Shown here: positions 61,606 to 64,000 of the stretch, one piece after another
How the letters are laid out: every line of letters begins with the position of its first letter
Position numbering within the stretch: the stretch's first letter is position 1
The notes under the pieces: generated by a model
Seen by the model: the letters and a program-made list of their open reading frames with translations, nothing else
The model's database searches: none
Told to the model about the DNA's origin: nothing
DNA from: Terriglobia bacterium
Lineage (GTDB): Bacteria; Acidobacteriota; Terriglobia; UBA7540
DNA: 64,000 bases
Reading direction: 5' to 3'
NCBI GenBank assembly: GCA_035712365.1
Contig: DASTAW010000020.1
Location: forward strand, 62,001-126,000
Translations under genes and position numbers: made by a program

Positions 61606-63120
61606 CTATTTTCTCTTCTCGCTTACCGTCGCTCCAAGCTCTCCACCCGCCAGACGAATTGATAGCTGATCTCCAACGTTAACAGCGGCGGCGTCGCGGA
61701 CGATCCTGTTTTCGGTGTCGCGCGTAATCGAATAGCCGCGGTTCAGGATGGTGAGCGGGCTGCGCTCTTCAAGCAGTGAGTGATAATGTTCCAGAAGGTG
61801 GCGGCGCTCAGTAACGATTCGGCCTATCCTGCCTTGAAGTTCCATGTCTCGTTGATGAACTGACGCAAGCCGCAGCCGCAGCGTTCCACGGAGGTTATTG
61901 CGCAGAACGCCGGAGGAAGCGTCCATCCAGGCAATCTGACTGGCGTGCAACCGCTCTCCGATCATCATGCTCAGTTCAGTTTCCACCCTGCCCAGCCGGG
62001 ATTTGCTCCGCTGGATTTCGATCCATCGGATTTCCAGCAGCCGCGTGGGCTCGAATCGAAGCAGGCGGGCTGTGAGTTCGAGGAACTGCCCCCGCGCCGC
62101 CTCCAGCCTGCCGCGAAGCGACCGTTCCATTTCACCCAGGAACTCATCGATCCGCTGGCTGCGTTCCTGGACCCGCGCTGGGAATTGTTGGATCGCGCGG
62201 TGCATGCGAAGCTCTGCCAATTCGCCCCGCGCTTCGGAAATCCTGAGCCGGATGTTCTGGGACATGTGTCGAACGCGATTTGCAAGCTCAAGTATAAAAT
62301 CTTCTCTGCGGTGGACCACCATTTCAGCGGCGGCAGAGGGCGTGGGCGCGCGCAGATCGGCGACGAAATCGGAAATGGTGAAGTCGGTTTCGTGCCCGAC
62401 AGCAGAAATGACCGGGACCTTTGAAGCGGCAATGGCGCGTGCAACGATCTCCTCATTAAAGGGCCACAGATCTTCCATCGATCCCCCGCCGCGGCCGACG
62501 ATGAGCACCTCAACCAGGGGATGCTGGTTGAAGTATTCGATACCTTCCACGATCTCTCCCGCTGCAGGCGCACCCTGGACCGCTGCCGGGTAAAGGAAAA
62601 TGCTCATGTTCGGGAAACGGCGCTTGAGCACACGCAGGATATCGCGAATCGCTGCGCCGCTGGGCGACGTTACAATACCAATGGCCCGCGGGAGCACAGG
62701 CAGGGGCTTTTTACGAGCCTGGTCGAAAATCCCCTCGGCGGCCAACCGCTGCCTCAGTTGCTCAAAGGCAAGCTGAAGGGCTCCCACGCCCGCCGGTTCA
62801 AGATATTCGACAGAGAGTTGATATTCGCCGCGTGCCTCATAAACGCCCAGGTGTCCTCTGGCAATGACGGCAAGGCCATCCTGCGGCCTAAATTTGAGAT
62901 AACGCGCCTGGTTCCGAAAACATACGGCTTTGAGCTGCGCGGACGCATCTTTCAAGGTGAAGTAGCAGTGCCCTGATGGGGCTGCCCGGAAATTTGACAC
63001 CTCACCCGTAACCCAAACGTCTGGATAGCTCGTCTCGAGCAGGTTTTTGACCGCAAAACTGAGCTCTGCGACGGTATAAATCTTCCTCTGCGGCACCAGG
63101 TTCAGCGGGATTTGGCTCAT
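61606..63120 (-). CDS. xseA: Exodeoxyribonuclease VII large subunit
   Basis: 504 residues. An N-terminal OB fold (YTVAELSFAVKNLLE, then VWVTGEVSNFR) is followed by the catalytic core with IGIVTSPSGAAIRDIL, VLIVGRGGGSMEDLWPFN and SAVGHETDFTISDFVADLRA, then a coiled-coil region and a C-terminal segment with NRGYSITRD. It degrades single-stranded DNA with the small subunit XseB, which was not seen next to it in the window. It is the last visible gene of a minus-strand run behind the ROK kinase and DUF2905 genes. Confidence 0.94.
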   Translation of the reverse strand: MSQIPLNLVPQRKIYTVAELSFAVKNLLETSYPDVWVTGEVSNFRAAPSGHCYFTLKDASAQLKAVCFRNQARYLKFRPQDGLAVIARGHLGVYEARGEYQLSVEYLEPAGVGALQLAFEQLRQRLAAEGIFDQARKKPLPVLPRAIGIVTSPSGAAIRDILRVLKRRFPNMSIFLYPAAVQGAPAAGEIVEGIEYFNQHPLVEVLIVGRGGGSMEDLWPFNEEIVARAIAASKVPVISAVGHETDFTISDFVADLRAPTPSAAAEMVVHRREDFILELANRVRHMSQNIRLRISEARGELAELRMHRAIQQFPARVQERSQRIDEFLGEMERSLRGRLEAARGQFLELTARLLRFEPTRLLEIRWIEIQRSKSRLGRVETELSMMIGERLHASQIAWMDASSGVLRNNLRGTLRLRLASVHQRDMELQGRIGRIVTERRHLLEHYHSLLEERSPLTILNRGYSITRDTENRIVRDAAAVNVGDQLSIRLAGGELGATVSEKRK

Positions 63121-63149
63121 CTTCTCCTCGGGCGGGGGTTGTTCCTATG

Positions 63150-63395
63150 CTAATGACGCATGAAACGGGAAATCAACCACAAGATCAAAGTGACCACCGC
63201 ACTCACTAGAATGCAGGTGGTCAACGGGAAATAAAAGCTTGTGTGCTTGCCCTTGTAACGGAAGTCGCCTGGAAGGTGCCCAAGTCCAAGCGCGGAAAAC
63301 TTTGGGGCCAGCATGAACAGCAGCCCAAGGACAACAAGCACGCCGCCCAGGATCACCAGCGCTTTTCCAATGTCGCCAGGGAGTCCAGAGTTCAT
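63150..63395 (-). CDS. DUF2905 small membrane protein
   Basis: 81 residues with two transmembrane helices (~10-29, ~53-77) and the family core GLGHLPGDFRYKGKHTSFYF between them. Such proteins are widespread and uncharacterised. It is 29 bases upstream of xseA and 21 bases downstream of the ROK gene. The overlapping 87-residue frame on the same strand (63145-63408) lacks these features. Confidence 0.85.
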   Translation of the reverse strand: MNSGLPGDIGKALVILGGVLVVLGLLFMLAPKFSALGLGHLPGDFRYKGKHTSFYFPLTTCILVSAVVTLILWLISRFMRH

Positions 63396-63416
63396 CGCGG
63401 TCCTGCACAGAAAGGG

Positions 63417-64000
63417 CTAGTCTTTCTCGGCTTCTTCGCCTTCCTGCAAGAACAGGCTGGCGGCGCCGAAGACGCCCACGTCCTTTTGGAGCTTGGCGGG
63501 CAACACGGGCGTATTTTTTGCCTGACGATTAACAGTGTAATGGGGAATCGTTTTACGGATCATATCGAACAGTGGCTTGCCGATTCGGGAAACTCCTCCC
63601 CCGATGACTATGGCGTCGGGATCCAGCAGGGTGATCATCGACGCCAGCCACACTCCGAGGAGATAGCCTGTCTCTTCGACGATCGCCTTGGCCACTCCAT
63701 CGCCTGTAGCGGCGCACTCCGCGATTATTTCCGGCGTAAGCCGGCGGAGATCGTTCTGGGTCCGTTCGCGCAGCAGGCTCTGGACCGTATGTTCCTGCTC
63801 CAGTCTCACGATGGTCCGCCGGACGATGGCAGGACCAGCCGTGAGCGCCTCAACATCACCCGGAGTCCCGCAACCGCAGATATACGGGCTGCGGTAGTCA
63901 ATGGTGACGTGGCCTCCCTCCGCAGCAAAGCCATTCTTGCCGTGATAGATCTTCTTGTTGATGATGATTCCAGTACCCACACCGGTTGAAACAGTGACGT
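63417..64000 (-). CDS. ROK-family sugar kinase (glucokinase-like), cut by the window edge
   Basis: The frame is open to base 64000, so the N-terminal part with the nucleotide-binding start is outside. Visible are VSTGVGTGIIINKKIYHG (phosphate-2 region), the catalytic/metal block GGHVTIDYRSPYICGCGTPG and the C-terminal IVIGGGVSRIGKPLF. ROK proteins normally carry a CXCGX2GCXE zinc site; here the third Cys position holds Asp (GCGTPGDVEAL), so Zn binding may be altered. A GTG at 63980 is an internal codon, not the start. Substrate is likely glucose or N-acetylhexosamine. Confidence 0.85.
   Translation of the reverse strand, partial: VTVSTGVGTGIIINKKIYHGKNGFAAEGGHVTIDYRSPYICGCGTPGDVEALTAGPAIVRRTIVRLEQEHTVQSLLRERTQNDLRRLTPEIIAECAATGDGVAKAIVEETGYLLGVWLASMITLLDPDAIVIGGGVSRIGKPLFDMIRKTIPHYTVNRQAKNTPVLPAKLQKDVGVFGAASLFLQEGEEAEKD

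Noticed and set aside
1-64000. rRNA, tRNA, CRISPR array, transposase or phage genes
   Set aside because: Scanned for; none recognised. The multi-copy elements seen are short non-coding hairpins only.

Overview
The window reads as a chromosomal segment of a moderately high-GC Gram-negative bacterium, most probably an Acidobacteriota member. The arguments are the large TonB-dependent receptor with an N-terminal carboxypeptidase-like regulatory domain (4011-7439), the PadR regulator paired with a permease-prefix protein (38828-40571), a TonB-type protein with the long N-terminal domain familiar from acidobacterial genomes (41427-42425, broken), and an exopolysaccharide export system with outer-membrane parts (SLBB exporter, Wzi). 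The taxonomic call is inference from gene content. No rRNA, tRNA or CRISPR array was seen.

Layout. 1-3.9 kb: the 3' end of a glycosidase-like gene, then a sulfite reductase operon behind a short cysteine-rich leader peptide and an attenuator-type terminator. 4.0-7.4 kb: a TonB-dependent receptor. 8.0-32.8 kb: a large exopolysaccharide/capsule locus with two atypical response-regulator-like proteins, SLBB exporter, PAP2-Wzi fusion, Wzz chain-length protein, NusG paralog, GDP-mannose dehydratase, flippase, O-antigen polymerase/ligase, three glycosyltransferases, two polyprenyl-phosphate sugar transferases, a heptose-type kinase, nucleotidyltransferase, HAD phosphatase and UDP-glucose dehydrogenase. 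A VapBC-like pair with a frameshifted toxin and several hairpin repeats interrupt it near 28.9-29.7 kb.

33.1-36.4 kb: a compact membrane-lipid operon with a UbiA prenyltransferase, an SDR epimerase and a fusion of a phytol-kinase-like half with a DUF92 (phytyl-phosphate-kinase-like) half. 36.5-38.6 kb: RecQ. 38.8-45.3 kb: accessory genes including PadR/S41 peptidase, a TonB pseudogene with two frameshifts, and an ECF41-like sigma factor divergent from a carboxymuconolactone decarboxylase-like gene. 45.5-49.9 kb: three Tat-exported carbohydrate enzymes (glycosidase-like, enolase-superfamily dehydratase, GH16). 50.0-64.0 kb: housekeeping genes coaD, aspartate aminotransferase, manA/manC/phosphomannomutase, M48 peptidase, nusB, enoyl-CoA hydratase, lepA, CPBP protease, adenosine-specific kinase-like protein, xseA, DUF2905 and a ROK kinase cut by the window edge.

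How the parts fit: the manA, manC and phosphomannomutase genes at 52-55 kb can make GDP-mannose, which gmd in the polysaccharide locus converts to a 6-deoxyhexose precursor. UDP-glucose dehydrogenase supplies a uronic acid, and the kinase/nucleotidyltransferase pair probably supplies an activated heptose. The most notable observations are the complete cysteine-type attenuator before the sulfite reductase, the prenyl-alcohol-kinase fusion operon, the face-to-face ECF41-type promoters, and the second sugar transferase that has lost the catalytic Asp of its Asp-Glu pair.
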